Positions 42,945 to 52,798 of a stretch of DNA of 64,000 nucleotides are shown piece after piece. The DNA is from CAVQCJ01 sp963711005. Its GTDB lineage: Bacteria; Actinomycetota; Actinomycetes; Prado026. Where the stretch lies: NCBI GenBank assembly GCA_963711005.1, contig CAVQCJ010000002.1, positions 248,001-312,000 of the forward strand, read 5' to 3'. Made by a program: the position numbers and the translations under genes. Positions within the stretch are counted from its first letter, which is position 1. Each line of letters opens with the position of its first letter. Under the pieces are notes generated by a model, which searched no databases, was not told the DNA's origin, and was given only the letters and a program-made list of their open reading frames with translations.

Positions 42945-45113
42945 TCAGCCGGCGCCGACCGACCGCGCGAGCGAGCGCACCCGCTCGGAGGCCACCACGT
43001 CCTCGAGCAGGACCGGGTGGCCGTCCGGGCCGGACAGCGGCAGCTGCCAGTTGGGGTACTGGGTGCTGGTCCCCGGTTGGTTCTGCGCGCGCACGTCGCC
43101 CACCGCGTCGGTCAGCGCGACGCCGAGCAGCCGGGCCGGCGTCGCCGCCACGTACCGGTGCAGCGCCTCGACCGTCTCGCGCTCGTCCGCACCGTCTCGA
43201 AGCAGCCCGCGGGCGCGCAGCGCGTCCTGCCACGCCTCCTGGTCCACCCGGTCGCCGGCCCGCTCCTCGGCCTCCGGCCGCACCAGCAGACCCAGCTCGG
43301 ACCGGATCCGCAGGTGCTCGCCGCGCAGGTACCCGGCGGTCGGCGGCAGGTCGTGCGTGGTCACCGACGCCAGGCACAGCCGGCGCCAGTGCTCGGGGGG
43401 CAGCGGCTCCCCGGCCAGGCCACGTTCGAACCACAGCACCGAGGTCCCGAGGATCCCGCGCTCGCGCAGCACGTCGCGCACCCACGGTTCCACCGTGCCG
43501 AGGTCCTCGCCGATGACCACGGCGCCGGCCCGGTGCGCCTCCAGCGCGAGGATCCCGACCAGCGCCTCGTGGTCGTAGCGGACGTACGTCCCCGCCGACG
43601 GCTCGGCGCCGGCGGGCACCCACCACAGCCGGAACAGGCCGAGCACGTGGTCCATCCGTAGCCCGCCGCCGTGCCGCAGGGCGGCGCGGAGCATGTCCCG
43701 GTACGGCGCGTAGCCGTCCTCGGCGAGCGCGTCCGGGCGCCACGGCGGCTGGGACCAGGTCTGTCCCTGCTGGTTGAACGCGTCCGGCGGGGCGCCCACG
43801 CTGACCCCCTGGGCCAGCACGTCGTGCAGCTCCCACGCGTCGAACCCCTCGCTGTGCACCCCGACGGCGAGGTCGTGCACGACTCCGACGGTCATCCCGG
43901 CCTCGAGCGCAGCCCGTTGCGCACCGGCCAGCTGCTCGTCCAGCCACCACTGCGCGCGCACGTGCAGCTCCACCGACTCGGCCAGCCTGAGACGCTCGGC
44001 GGCCACCTCCGGACCGAGCGGGTCGCGCAGCGCGGCCGGCCACTGCGGCCACGGGACGCCGCGGTCCTCGACGAGCGCGCACCACGTCGCGAAGTCGACC
44101 AAAGACGCCCCCGAGCGGCCGCGGAAGTCGGCGAGCGCCGCGGCTCGGCCGGGCGAGAGCGGCACCCGGGCCAGCAGCGCCAGGGCCGCCCGCTTGGCCA
44201 CCCAGGCGGCGTCCCGGTCCAGCCGCGCGTCGGCGGCGGTGGGCTCGCCGGTGCCGACGGCGGTCCCCGCCCCCAGGCGGTCGAGCTCGGCCCGTCCCGC
44301 AGCGTCGAGGTACGCCGCCTCGGGCACGTCCTGGACGCGCAGGTACAGCGGGCTCACGAACCGTCGGGTCGACGGCAGGTACGGCGACGGCTCCACCGGC
44401 AGGGACGGCGCGGCGGCGTGCAACGGGTTCACCAGGACGAAGCCGGCGCCGAGCTCGTAGCCGCTCCACGCGGCCAGGTCGGCCAGGTCGCGCAGGTCGC
44501 CGACCCCCCACGACTGCCGGGACCGGACCGAGTACAGCTGGGTGAGGAAGCCCCAGACCCGCTCGTCGGGCAGCATCGGCGGCTCCAGTCCAGCCGGGGT
44601 GACCACCAGGACGGCGCTGTCCGGCGCGGGGGCCCCGGGACCGGCGGCGCCGCCGACCAGGGTGTGCCAGCCGAGCGGCAGGTCCTCCGGCAGCGCGAAC
44701 GTCGCCTCGCCGACGAGCCCGCCGTCGACCTCGTGGGGCCGCACCCAGTGGTCCACCTGGACGAGGTCGTTGCGCACACCGCCGTCCTCGAGCCGGACGT
44801 ACGCCCGGGCCGGCTCACCGTCCGGGACGTGCACCCACACCCGGGCCGGCTCCCCGGCGCGCACGACCGTGCAGGCCGGGACCGTCCGGCGCCAGCGCTG
44901 CCGCCGCCGGGCGGCCAGCGACTCGGCGGCCGACTGCGGCGTCGACGCGTCGGCGCCGAGCGCGGCGAGCACGGCGACCACCGTGGCCGCCGGGACGAAG
45001 GCCTCGCGACCCTGCCAGTCCCAGAACTCCGTCGCGACGCCGAGCGCCGTGGCCAGCTCACGCACCGCCGGGTGCACCGCGGCGCCCGGGTCCGCGTCGG
45101 TCGAGGTCGTCAC
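42945..45113 (-). CDS. malQ: 4-alpha-glucanotransferase (amylomaltase)
   Basis: GH77 enzyme of 722 aa that moves alpha-1,4-glucan segments between acceptors in maltodextrin or glycogen metabolism. It has an N-terminal beta-sandwich domain (about 1-170) typical of actinobacterial MalQ. The catalytic nucleophile lies in GGLRMDHVLGLF, the acid/base in VVIGEDLGTVEPWV and the stabiliser in VTTHDLPPTAGYL. NPLHAAAPSLPVEPSPYLP is the usual substrate-site loop. The GTG start overlaps the response-regulator stop by GTGA, so it is translationally coupled to the two-component system, an unusual neighbour. Confidence 0.95.
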   Translation of the reverse strand: MTTSTDADPGAAVHPAVRELATALGVATEFWDWQGREAFVPAATVVAVLAALGADASTPQSAAESLAARRRQRWRRTVPACTVVRAGEPARVWVHVPDGEPARAYVRLEDGGVRNDLVQVDHWVRPHEVDGGLVGEATFALPEDLPLGWHTLVGGAAGPGAPAPDSAVLVVTPAGLEPPMLPDERVWGFLTQLYSVRSRQSWGVGDLRDLADLAAWSGYELGAGFVLVNPLHAAAPSLPVEPSPYLPSTRRFVSPLYLRVQDVPEAAYLDAAGRAELDRLGAGTAVGTGEPTAADARLDRDAAWVAKRAALALLARVPLSPGRAAALADFRGRSGASLVDFATWCALVEDRGVPWPQWPAALRDPLGPEVAAERLRLAESVELHVRAQWWLDEQLAGAQRAALEAGMTVGVVHDLAVGVHSEGFDAWELHDVLAQGVSVGAPPDAFNQQGQTWSQPPWRPDALAEDGYAPYRDMLRAALRHGGGLRMDHVLGLFRLWWVPAGAEPSAGTYVRYDHEALVGILALEAHRAGAVVIGEDLGTVEPWVRDVLRERGILGTSVLWFERGLAGEPLPPEHWRRLCLASVTTHDLPPTAGYLRGEHLRIRSELGLLVRPEAEERAGDRVDQEAWQDALRARGLLRDGADERETVEALHRYVAATPARLLGVALTDAVGDVRAQNQPGTSTQYPNWQLPLSGPDGHPVLLEDVVASERVRSLARSVGAG

Positions 45114-45829
45114 CGGCGGGTGGGGTCCGGCTCGGCCGTCGCGCCGGTCTCGAACCGGTACCCGAACCCGCGCAGCGTCGTCAGGCGGGACGCGTCTCCG
45201 CCGGCCGCGGCGATCTTGCGGCGCAGCGCCGAGACGTGCATGTCCAGCGTCTTCGTCGAGCCGTACCAGTGCGCGTCCCACACGTTGGTCATCAGCTCGT
45301 CCCGGCTCACCGCCTCGCCGGCGCGCCGGACCAGCTCGGCGAGCAGGTCGAACTCGCGCGGGCGCAGGTGCACGTCGGTGTCGTCGACCATGCACCGGCG
45401 GCCGGCGAAGTCCACCGTCAGCCCACCGAGCTGCACCGGCGCGGCCCGCTCGTCAACGACCCCGCGGCGCAGGTGGGCACGCACCCGGGCGAGCAGCTCG
45501 GCCAGACCGAACGGCTTGGTGACGTAGTCGTCGGCGCCGGCGTCCAGGCCGACGACGACGTCGACCTCGGCGGACCGTGCGGTCAGCATCACGATGACGG
45601 CCTGCGGCAGCCGCTCGCGCAGCCGGCGCGCCACCTCCACCCCGTCCAGGTCGGGCAGGCCGAGGTCGAGCAGCACCAGGTCCGGCGGCGGCGGCTCCAG
45701 CGACAGGTCTAGCGCCTGCGAGCCGTCGGCGGCCGCCCGGACCTGGTACCCCTGCCCCTCCAGGGCCCTGGCCAGGGGCACCGAGATGGCAGCATCGTCC
45801 TCCACCAGGAGGATCACCGGACCGGTCAC
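45110..45829 (-). CDS. OmpR/PhoB-type response regulator
   Basis: DNA-binding regulator of 239 aa. The receiver domain has the acidic pair E10-D11-D12, phosphoacceptor D55 (LVLLDLGLPD), T in MLTARS and K in YVTKPFG. The C-terminal winged helix (RPREFDLLAELV...WDAHWYGSTKTLDMHVSALRRKI) is of OmpR type. The GTG start at 45829 follows the kinase stop by 10 bases, so the sensor is upstream, and its stop overlaps malQ. It probably responds to the membrane kinase encoded just before it; its targets are unknown. Confidence 0.94.
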   Translation of the reverse strand: MTGPVILLVEDDAAISVPLARALEGQGYQVRAAADGSQALDLSLEPPPPDLVLLDLGLPDLDGVEVARRLRERLPQAVIVMLTARSAEVDVVVGLDAGADDYVTKPFGLAELLARVRAHLRRGVVDERAAPVQLGGLTVDFAGRRCMVDDTDVHLRPREFDLLAELVRRAGEAVSRDELMTNVWDAHWYGSTKTLDMHVSALRRKIAAAGGDASRLTTLRGFGYRFETGATAEPDPTRR

Positions 45830-45839
45830 GACGACGAGC

Positions 45840-47171
45840 CTAGGCAGGGGCCGGCTCGCGGGCGTGCCGCGGTTGCCATTCGGCCATCAGGAGGGTGAAC
45901 CGGGTGCCGTTCCCCGGGCGGGCGGCGAGCAGCCGGGCCCCTTCGGCCTCGGCCAGCGACCGCGCCAGCGCGAGCCCGATGCCGGTGCCCCGGGCGGCCG
46001 GCGAGCGGCGGCGGAAGATCCCCTCGAGGTCGCCGTCGGGCAGCGAGCCTTCGTCGTCCACCGCCACCGACACGCCGGTGCCGCTGGGCTGCGCGGTGAC
46101 CGTCACGGTGCCGCTGCCGTGCACGAGCGCGTTGTCGACGAGGACGTCGAGCACCTGCCGCAGGGCCGCCTCGGGGAACGCCGCCTGCGGCAGCGCGTCG
46201 CTCACCGCCAGGACCAGAGAGCGTCCCTGGCGGGCCAGCGGAGCGCGGTAGCGGTCGCGCAGGCTCTCCACGACCGGCCCCACCGACACCGGCTCGGTGG
46301 GCGCCGGTAGGTCGCGGGCCAGCTCCAGCAGGTCCTCGACCGTGCTCTCCAGCCGGTCGACCTGCGTCAACGCCTCGGCAGTGACGGTGCGCACCTCGGC
46401 CTCCGGGTCGACGGCGGCGCCCTCGAGCGTCAGCCGGAGCGCGGTGATCGGGGTCCGCAGCTGATGGGAGGCGTCCGCGCTGAACGCCCGCTCGCGCTGG
46501 AACCGGTCGCCCAGCCGGCGCCCGGACTCCTCCAGCACCGCCCCCACGACGTCCACCTCCCGAACGCCGGTCCGGGGCACCTGGAGGCCGAACCCGCCGG
46601 CTCCGAGCGTGACCGCGCTCTCCGCGAGCTGCTCGAGCGGGGCCGACAGCCGTCTCGACAACCGCCCGGCCGCCCACCAGGCCAGCAGGAGGATGGCCAG
46701 CGCCAGCGCGGCCATCAGGGTCCAGGCGCGCAGGTACCGCGCGGTCACCACCGAGGCGGGCACCGAGGCGCGGACGACAGCGACGGTCCCGTAGTCGTCG
46801 TCGGTGGGCACGAAGGTGGCCAGCTCGCCGTGCTCATGGAACGTCGCCTGGGCCCGGCTCGAGGCCACCCGGGCCGCCATCCCGGAGTGCGCGGGGCCGC
46901 TGCCGCTGATGCGGGACCCGGAAGAGTCGTAGACCGCGGTCCGCACGTCGGCGTCCAACGTCGCGGGCATCGCCTGGTTCCGGAGGATCTGGTTGTCGGG
47001 GATCTTCACGAGCACGTGCGAGGCGTCGCGCTCGAGACCGGACTCGGCCTGCTCGACGTACGCGCTTCGGACCGCGTAGGCCAGCGGCAGGGCGAAGACC
47101 AGCAGCGCCACCGCGGTCGCGACCAGGATCGCCGTGCGGAGCTGGCCGCGCAGCGGACGGGTCCTGCTCAC
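45840..47171 (-). CDS. Sensor histidine kinase
   Basis: Membrane kinase of 443 aa. The first helix is ATAVALLVFALPLAYAV, an extracytoplasmic sensing part follows (about 35-145), then a second helix (LMAALALAILLLAWW), a HAMP-like linker and a phosphoacceptor histidine in ADASHQLRTPITALRL. The ATPase has DNALVHGSG (N box) and GTGIGLALARSL (G2). The VDDEGSLPDGD G1 region is short. The GTG start at 47171 lies 28 bases after the HNH gene stop. It should phosphorylate the regulator at 45110; the signal is unknown. Confidence 0.93.
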   Translation of the reverse strand: MSRTRPLRGQLRTAILVATAVALLVFALPLAYAVRSAYVEQAESGLERDASHVLVKIPDNQILRNQAMPATLDADVRTAVYDSSGSRISGSGPAHSGMAARVASSRAQATFHEHGELATFVPTDDDYGTVAVVRASVPASVVTARYLRAWTLMAALALAILLLAWWAAGRLSRRLSAPLEQLAESAVTLGAGGFGLQVPRTGVREVDVVGAVLEESGRRLGDRFQRERAFSADASHQLRTPITALRLTLEGAAVDPEAEVRTVTAEALTQVDRLESTVEDLLELARDLPAPTEPVSVGPVVESLRDRYRAPLARQGRSLVLAVSDALPQAAFPEAALRQVLDVLVDNALVHGSGTVTVTAQPSGTGVSVAVDDEGSLPDGDLEGIFRRRSPAARGTGIGLALARSLAEAEGARLLAARPGNGTRFTLLMAEWQPRHAREPAPA

Positions 47172-47199
47172 AGACGGTTCCTGCTCACAGAGCAAGAGC

Positions 47200-47733
47200 C
47201 TACGGCGCCGCCGCCAGGGGAACCGCCAGCTCGGACACTCCGTGCCCGACGAGGTAGCGGGTCCAGACCGGGTCGTGCCGGCCGCTGGCCAGGACCCGCC
47301 ACGCCGGCCCGGTCGGCTGGGCCGGGGCGAAGCGCAGCCGCCAGCCCAGGTCGGCCGGGGTCCGGTCCGCCTTGAGCCGGTTGCAGCGATGGCAGGCGGC
47401 CACCACGTTGTCCCAGGTGTGGCGGCCGCCGCGGCTACGCGGCACGACATGGTCGATGCTCGCGGCCGCGGCGCCGCAGTACGCGCAGCGGCCGCCGTCG
47501 CGGGCGAACACCGCCCGTCGGGTCAGCGGCACGGCGCCGCGGTGCGGGATCTTCACGAAGCGGTTGAGCCGGATCACCGCCGGGAGGGCGAGGACCTGGT
47601 CCACGGACCGGGCCACCCGGTCGGACTCCTCGAGGGCTGTCGCCTTGGCGGCCAGCACCAGCAGGAGGGCACGCCGCTCCCCCACCACGCCGAGCGGCTC
47701 GTACGTGGCGTTGAGCACGAGCGTGTGAGCCAC
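47200..47733 (-). CDS. HNH endonuclease family protein
   Basis: Protein of 177 aa. It opens with AHTLVLNATYEPLGVV (a common actinobacterial HNH N-terminus) and carries a zinc-type HNH site: CAYCG, SIDHVVPRSRGGRHTWDNVVAACHRCN with the catalytic DH, N and C-x-x-C ligands. It probably nicks or cleaves DNA; homologues are stand-alone chromosomal genes with no clear phenotype. GTG 47733 is chosen to match related N-termini, though the frame is open further upstream. It is divergent from the S9 peptidase. Confidence 0.88.
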   Translation of the reverse strand: MAHTLVLNATYEPLGVVGERRALLLVLAAKATALEESDRVARSVDQVLALPAVIRLNRFVKIPHRGAVPLTRRAVFARDGGRCAYCGAAAASIDHVVPRSRGGRHTWDNVVAACHRCNRLKADRTPADLGWRLRFAPAQPTGPAWRVLASGRHDPVWTRYLVGHGVSELAVPLAAAP

Positions 47734-47806
47734 GGACCAAGTGTCGGTGCCGACACGGCGGGGCGCCAGCGGCATTCGCGCAGCGACCCCCATAAGGTGA
47801 CGCGCC

Positions 47807-49913
47807 ATGACCGTGGACCCAGCCCTGGCCCCGCGCCTGGACCTCGTCGAGGAGCTGTCCGGACATCCCGTCGCCGACCCGTACCGCTGGCTCGAGGACA
47901 CCGCAGACGAGCGCACCGGACGCTGGGCGGCGGCCCAGGAACGGCTGTTCGAGTCGGACCGCGCCCGGTGGCCGCTGCGGGAGGCGTTCCACGCCCGCCT
48001 GGGCGCAGCTGCTCGCGGCCGGGATGGTCAGCGCCCCGGTCTGGCGCGGCCAACGGCAGTTCCTCATGCGCCGGACCGCGGAGCAGGAGCACGCGGTGCT
48101 GCTCACCATCGACCCGGACGGGACCGAGCGGGTGCTCGTCGACCCGATGGCGCTGGACCCCGAAGGGCTCACCACGCTGGACGCGTGGCAGCCGTCGAAA
48201 GAGGGGGACCTGCTCGCGTACCAGGTGTCCGAGGGCGGCACCGAGGAGTCGGTGGTGCAGGTCGTGGACGTGGTCACCGGCAAGCTGGTCGACGGACCGA
48301 TCGACCGCGCGCGGTACTCCCCGATCGCCTTCCTGCCCGGCGGGCGGGCGTACTACTACGTCCGCCGGCTGGCGCCCGACCAGGTACCCGCCGGCGAGGA
48401 GCAGTTCCACCGCCGCGTCTGGCTGCACACCCTCGGGACCGACCCCGACACCGACGTGCTGATCTTCGGCGCCGGGCGCAAGGCCACCGAGTACTTCGGG
48501 GTGTCGGTCTCCAGGGACGGGCGATGGCTGGTGGTGTCGGCGTCCGAGGGCACCGCGCCGCGCAACGACCTGTGGATCGCGGACCTGACGGCGTCGTCCC
48601 CGACCGAGCCGGTGCTGCGCCCGGTCCAGGTCGACGTCGACGCGCAGACCGGGGTCGAGGTGGGACGCGACGGCCGGCTGTACGTCTTCACCGACCACGA
48701 GGCCCCCCGGGGACGGGTGTGCGTGACCGACCCCGAGCTCCCGACCGCCGAGCACTGGCAGGACCTGGTGCCCCAGGACCCGGTCGCCGTCCTGGACGGC
48801 TTCGCGGTGCTGGACGGCCCCGGGCTGGACCGCGGCGTGCTGCTGGCGTCCTGGACCCGGCATGCGGTCTCGGAGGTCAGCGTCCACGACCTGGCCACCG
48901 GGGAGCGCGCCGGCACCGTGCCGTTGCCCGGCCTCGGCTCGGTGGGAGGGCTCATCGAGCGGCCGGAGGGCGGGCACGAGGCGTGGTTCGGCTACACCGA
49001 CCACGTGACGCCGTCGTCGGTGCAGCACTACGACGCGCGCACCGGCGAGGTGACGCTGTGGGCGACCGCGCCCGGCACCGTCGACGTCCCGGAGATCACC
49101 GCCGAGCAGGTCGAGTACACCTCGGCAGACGGCACCACCGTGCGCATGTTCGTGCTCGCCGGCCCGGGCGCGACCGGTGCGGACGGTGCCCCGGACCGGC
49201 CGCGCCCGACCATCCTGTACGGGTACGGCGGGTTCGGGATCTCGCTGACCCCGGCGTACTCGGCCACGGTGCTGGCCTGGCTCGAGGCCGGCGGCGTCTA
49301 CGCGATCGCCAACCTGCGCGGCGGCGGCGAGGAAGGCGAGGACTGGCACCGGGCCGGGATGCTCGGCCGCAAGCAGAACGTGTACGACGACTTGCACGCG
49401 GCCGCGCGATGGCTGGTCGAGCAGGGGTGGACCACGGCCGACCGGCTGTCGATCTCCGGCGGCTCGAACGGCGGCCTGCTGGTCGGGGCCGCACTCACCC
49501 AGCACCCGGAGCTGTACGCCGCGGTGGTCTGCTCGGCCCCGCTGCTGGACATGGTCCGCTACGAGAAGTTCGGGCTCGGGGCGACCTGGAACGTCGAGTA
49601 CGGCAGTGCCGACGTGCCCGCCGAGCTGGCGTGGCTGCTGGCGTACTCGCCTTACCACGCGGCCGAACGTTCGGCCCCGTACCCGGCCGTGCTGTTCACC
49701 GTGTTCGACGGCGACTCCAGGGTCGACCCGCTGCACGCGCGGAAGATGTGCGCCGCCCTGCAGCACTCCACCACGTCCGGCCGCCCGGTCCTGCTGCGCG
49801 CCGAGAAGGACGTCGGGCACGGCGCACGGGCGGTGACCCGGGCCGTCGACCTGTCGGCCGACGCGCTGGCGTTCACGGCGACGTACACCGGACTGGACGC
49901 CGGTCCTGCCTAG
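47807..49913 (+). CDS. Prolyl oligopeptidase family (S9A) serine peptidase, one frameshift
   Basis: Cytosolic peptidase of 701 aa after removing one G from the GGG at 48001-48003. N-terminal DPYRWLEDTADERTGRW leads into a seven-bladed propeller. The hydrolase domain has the nucleophile in ISGGSNGGLL (Ser codon 49464), aspartate in FDGDSRVDPLHARKM and histidine in KDVGHGARAV. The order and spacing match prolyl oligopeptidase. The shift falls 65 residues in, so a start after it would lose the N-terminal latch. MscS follows 3 bases later. Confidence 0.92.
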
Positions 49914-49916
49914 GCT

Positions 49917-50882
49917 GTGACCGTGACCAGCGCCGTGCTCGCCGGGACGCGGCTGTCGAACCTGCTGAGCAACCACTGGGGCGTCCTGCTCGCCATCGTG
50001 GTCATCGTCCTGGTCGCGCTGCTGCTGCGCTGGATCATCCGCGTCCTGGTCAACCGGGTGGTCCGCAGCTTCACCGACTCGGCCACCAAGAAGCGCGCCG
50101 AGCGTGGCCGGGTGGGGCGCGAGCGGGCGGAGACCACCCAGCTCGTGGTCGAGCGGACGACCGCGCGGGCCCGGACGCTGGGCCAGCTGCTCAAGAGCGT
50201 GACGACCTTCGTGGTCTTCGGGACCGCCATCGTCCTCGTCCTCAACCTGCTCGGCGTGAACGTCGGCCCCATCCTCGCCAGCGCCGGGATCGCCGGGATC
50301 GCGATCGGTTTCGGCGCGCAGAGCCTCATCAGGGACTTCCTCACCGGCATATTCATGATCTTCGAGGACCAGTACGGGGTGGGCGACCTCGTGGACACCG
50401 GCCAGGCCGCCGGCACGGTCGAGGACGTCGGCCTGCGCGTCACCAAGCTGCGCGACGACAACGGCGTCATCTGGTACGTGCCGAACGGGTCCATCGCCCG
50501 GGTCGGGAACAAGTCGCAGGGCTGGGCCGTCGCGGACGTGCAGGTGCCGGTGCCGCCGACGTACGACCTCGACCGGGTGCAGGCCGTGCTCCGCCGGACC
50601 GCGACGGGGCTGGGCGACGAGCCGCACTGGAGCCCGGACATCCTGGACGAGCCACCGGTCGTGTCGGTGGAGTCGATCACACCCGAGGCGGTCCAGGTCC
50701 GGGTGCGGCTGCACACGAAGGCGACCCGTCAGGGCGCGGTCACCCGCGAGCTGCGCGTCCGGGTGAAGGAGAGCCTCGACGCTGCGGGGCTGTCGTACGC
50801 CCGGCCCCGGCAGCGGCCCGCCGGCGAGGACCCCGGCGACACCCCGGCCGACGCAGAGAGCGGGACCCGACCACCCTCCTGA
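49917..50882 (+). CDS. MscS-family mechanosensitive channel
   Basis: Small-conductance mechanosensitive channel of 321 aa. About three helices include HWGVLLAIVVIVLVALLL and the pore helix ILASAGIAGIAIGFGAQSLIRDFLTGIF. The beta domain follows with DQYGVGDLVDTG and WYVPNGSIARVGNKS. It should release osmolytes on membrane tension. The C-terminal tail after about 295 is Pro/Asp/Glu-rich. GTG 49917 is taken, 3 bases after the S9 peptidase stop, so the two may be coupled; GTG 49923 is an alternative. Confidence 0.93.
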   Translation: MTVTSAVLAGTRLSNLLSNHWGVLLAIVVIVLVALLLRWIIRVLVNRVVRSFTDSATKKRAERGRVGRERAETTQLVVERTTARARTLGQLLKSVTTFVVFGTAIVLVLNLLGVNVGPILASAGIAGIAIGFGAQSLIRDFLTGIFMIFEDQYGVGDLVDTGQAAGTVEDVGLRVTKLRDDNGVIWYVPNGSIARVGNKSQGWAVADVQVPVPPTYDLDRVQAVLRRTATGLGDEPHWSPDILDEPPVVSVESITPEAVQVRVRLHTKATRQGAVTRELRVRVKESLDAAGLSYARPRQRPAGEDPGDTPADAESGTRPPS

Positions 50883-50899
50883 GGAGTGGCCACCCGCTG

Positions 50900-51451
50900 A
50901 TGGTCGAGAATCCCAGGATGGACCAGGCGACGGGCAGCGCCGTGCTCGTCACCGGGCCGCTCGGGTCCGGCAAGACCAGCGTCGCCGTCGAGCTGGGCCT
51001 GGGGCTGGAGCGACGCGGCGTGGCCAACGCCGTCGTCGACCTCGACTGGTTGTGCTGGGTAGGGCCCGGCATCTCCGGCGAGCGGCTGCGCGGGCTGCTG
51101 CACGACAACCTGAGCGCAGTCGTCGCCCGCTGCCGGGCCGAGGGCGTCGAACGGTTCGTCCTGGCGCGGACGATGCGCGACGGCGCCGACGTCGCGAGCG
51201 TGCGGGACGCGCTCGGCGGGGCGGCGCTCACCGTGGTCAGGCTCGAGGTCCCGCCCGAGGTGGCGGCACGACGGGTGCGCGAGCGCGGCGCTGGCGGCGC
51301 GATCGCCGCGGCCGAGCTGGACGTGCAGACCGAGCTGTGGGCCGACGCGTCGGTCCTCGAGGCAGACCTGGTGGTGGACAACGACGGGCGTCCGGTCGCC
51401 GAGACGGCCGAGCTGATCCTCGCGCTCCTGCCGGCCGGGTCAACCCGCTAG
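50900..51451 (+). CDS. P-loop kinase-like NTPase
   Basis: Protein of 183 aa with an N-terminal Walker A (TGPLGSGKTSVAVELG) and a nucleoside/adenylyl-sulfate-kinase-like layout: VDLDWLCW, RLRGLLHDNLSAVVARCRA, VVRLEVPPEVAARRVRERG. It resembles small AAA-33/shikimate-type kinases of unknown substrate. ATG 50900 is used; ATG 50918 is possible. Its stop overlaps that of the DUF1501 gene across the palindrome CTAG. Confidence 0.8.
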   Translation: MVENPRMDQATGSAVLVTGPLGSGKTSVAVELGLGLERRGVANAVVDLDWLCWVGPGISGERLRGLLHDNLSAVVARCRAEGVERFVLARTMRDGADVASVRDALGGAALTVVRLEVPPEVAARRVRERGAGGAIAAAELDVQTELWADASVLEADLVVDNDGRPVAETAELILALLPAGSTR

Positions 51452-52794
51452 TGCGCGATGCCCAGCGCCGAGTAGCTCAGGCCCGGGAACACCTGGGTCA
51501 CCGACGATGCGCCGCAGCGCTTGACCAGCAGCTCGCCGATCAGGTTGCGGTAGTCCGTGGTAGCGGCCAGGTCGCCGTCGTCCAGGGCGGGGTCGGCCAG
51601 TCCGGGCCACGTGCCGTGCACCTTGCCGCCCACGATCCCGCCGCCGAGCAGCAGGACCGCGTTGCCGTGGCCGTGGTCGAGGCCGTGCGAACCGTTCTCC
51701 TCGACCCGGCGGCCGAACTCCGACAGCGTGAGCATGCTCACCCGTCCGGTCAGCGTGGCCCCGAGGTCGGTGAAGAACGCGGCGAGCGCCCCGGACAGCT
51801 CGGTCAGCTTGTCGTGCATCCAGCCCTCGGTGGGGTCGAGGGTCTTGTCGGCCAGTCCCTCGTGCATGTCCCAGTCGCCGTAGTCGACCGCGGCGACCTG
51901 CAGCCCCACGTCCGCCTTGATCAGCCGGGCGACGTCGCGCAATGACATGGCCAGGTCGCTGTTCGCGTCGTACACCGCGCCGTTGTCCGGCGCGTACCCG
52001 GCCGCGGTCAGCGCACGGGTGGTCGCCAGGGCGCCGAGGGTGGTGGCCACCGGCCCCTGCACGGCGAGCGGGCCGCCGGCGTTGAGCGCGCGCAGCGCCG
52101 CGTCCCACGGCGTCAGGTCGTCGCCGGCTCCGGAGAGGTCGAAGTCGTCGATGCGGTAGAGGCCGAGCTCGGGCGCCGGCCCCTGGAACTGCGTCGTGAC
52201 GCCGCCGTTGCCGATGGCCGCCGCCTGGAAGGCGGAGCCGATGCCGCGGTCACCGAGCACGCGGTCGATCCAGCCGGTGCGCAACGACGAGCCCGGCGCG
52301 GCCTTCTCCATCTCCTCCATCGCCTCGAAGTGCGACCGGGTCGGGTTCACCTGGCCGACTGCGTGCACGATCCCGAACGTCCCCGCGGTCCACATCGGCA
52401 GCAGCGGCGCCATGGCGGGGTGCAGCCCGAAGCGGTTGTCGTTGCCGTTGCCGGCGTTCCCCAGCGTGAGCAGCGTGCTGTCCGGGACCCGGATGTTCGG
52501 CCGCGCGGCCACCAGGTCACTGTCCCCTCGCGGCACCACGCAGGACAGGCCGTCGAAGCCACCGCGGAAGGAGAGCACGACGAGGACGTCCCCGGTGTAC
52601 GCGGGTGTGGAGGCGAACGCGACCCGGGTGGCCAGCTCGCGACCCATGAGCCCGGTCGCCGCGGCGAGCACGGCGGACCGGCGAAGGAACGCGCGGCGGC
52701 CGAAACCCCGCGCGGTCGCCTCGGCGGTCTCCGCGCCGGTGCCGGCTGATCCGCCGTGGTCCGGGCAGCCGCAGCTGCGCGTGCTCGTCGTCAT
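51448..52794 (-). CDS. DUF1501 family secreted protein
   Basis: Protein of 448 aa with a twin-arginine-type signal (GRRAFLRRSAVLAAATGL) near residue 35, consistent with Tat export. The body holds LVVLSFRGGFDGLS, RSHFEAMEEME, GDWDMHEG and LTLSEFGRRVEENGSHGLDHGHGNAVLLLGGG. These fit the DUF1501 fold, related to sulfatase/phosphatase-like enzymes. It follows the DUF1800 gene by 4 bases, the usual pairing. The activity of either is not established. Confidence 0.9.
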   Translation of the reverse strand: MTTSTRSCGCPDHGGSAGTGAETAEATARGFGRRAFLRRSAVLAAATGLMGRELATRVAFASTPAYTGDVLVVLSFRGGFDGLSCVVPRGDSDLVAARPNIRVPDSTLLTLGNAGNGNDNRFGLHPAMAPLLPMWTAGTFGIVHAVGQVNPTRSHFEAMEEMEKAAPGSSLRTGWIDRVLGDRGIGSAFQAAAIGNGGVTTQFQGPAPELGLYRIDDFDLSGAGDDLTPWDAALRALNAGGPLAVQGPVATTLGALATTRALTAAGYAPDNGAVYDANSDLAMSLRDVARLIKADVGLQVAAVDYGDWDMHEGLADKTLDPTEGWMHDKLTELSGALAAFFTDLGATLTGRVSMLTLSEFGRRVEENGSHGLDHGHGNAVLLLGGGIVGGKVHGTWPGLADPALDDGDLAATTDYRNLIGELLVKRCGASSVTQVFPGLSYSALGIAH

Positions 52795-52798
52795 GCCG

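Noticed and set aside
38826..43661. Open frame of 1611 codons through pepN and beyond
   Set aside because: Only the middle is the real PepN; the ends are antisense to hemerythrin and malQ genes and a frameshift keeps the frame open.
47807..51451. Single 1214-residue protein joining peptidase, channel and kinase
   Set aside because: The middle is a shifted, low-complexity reading of the S9 peptidase and MscS genes; each has its own frame and start.
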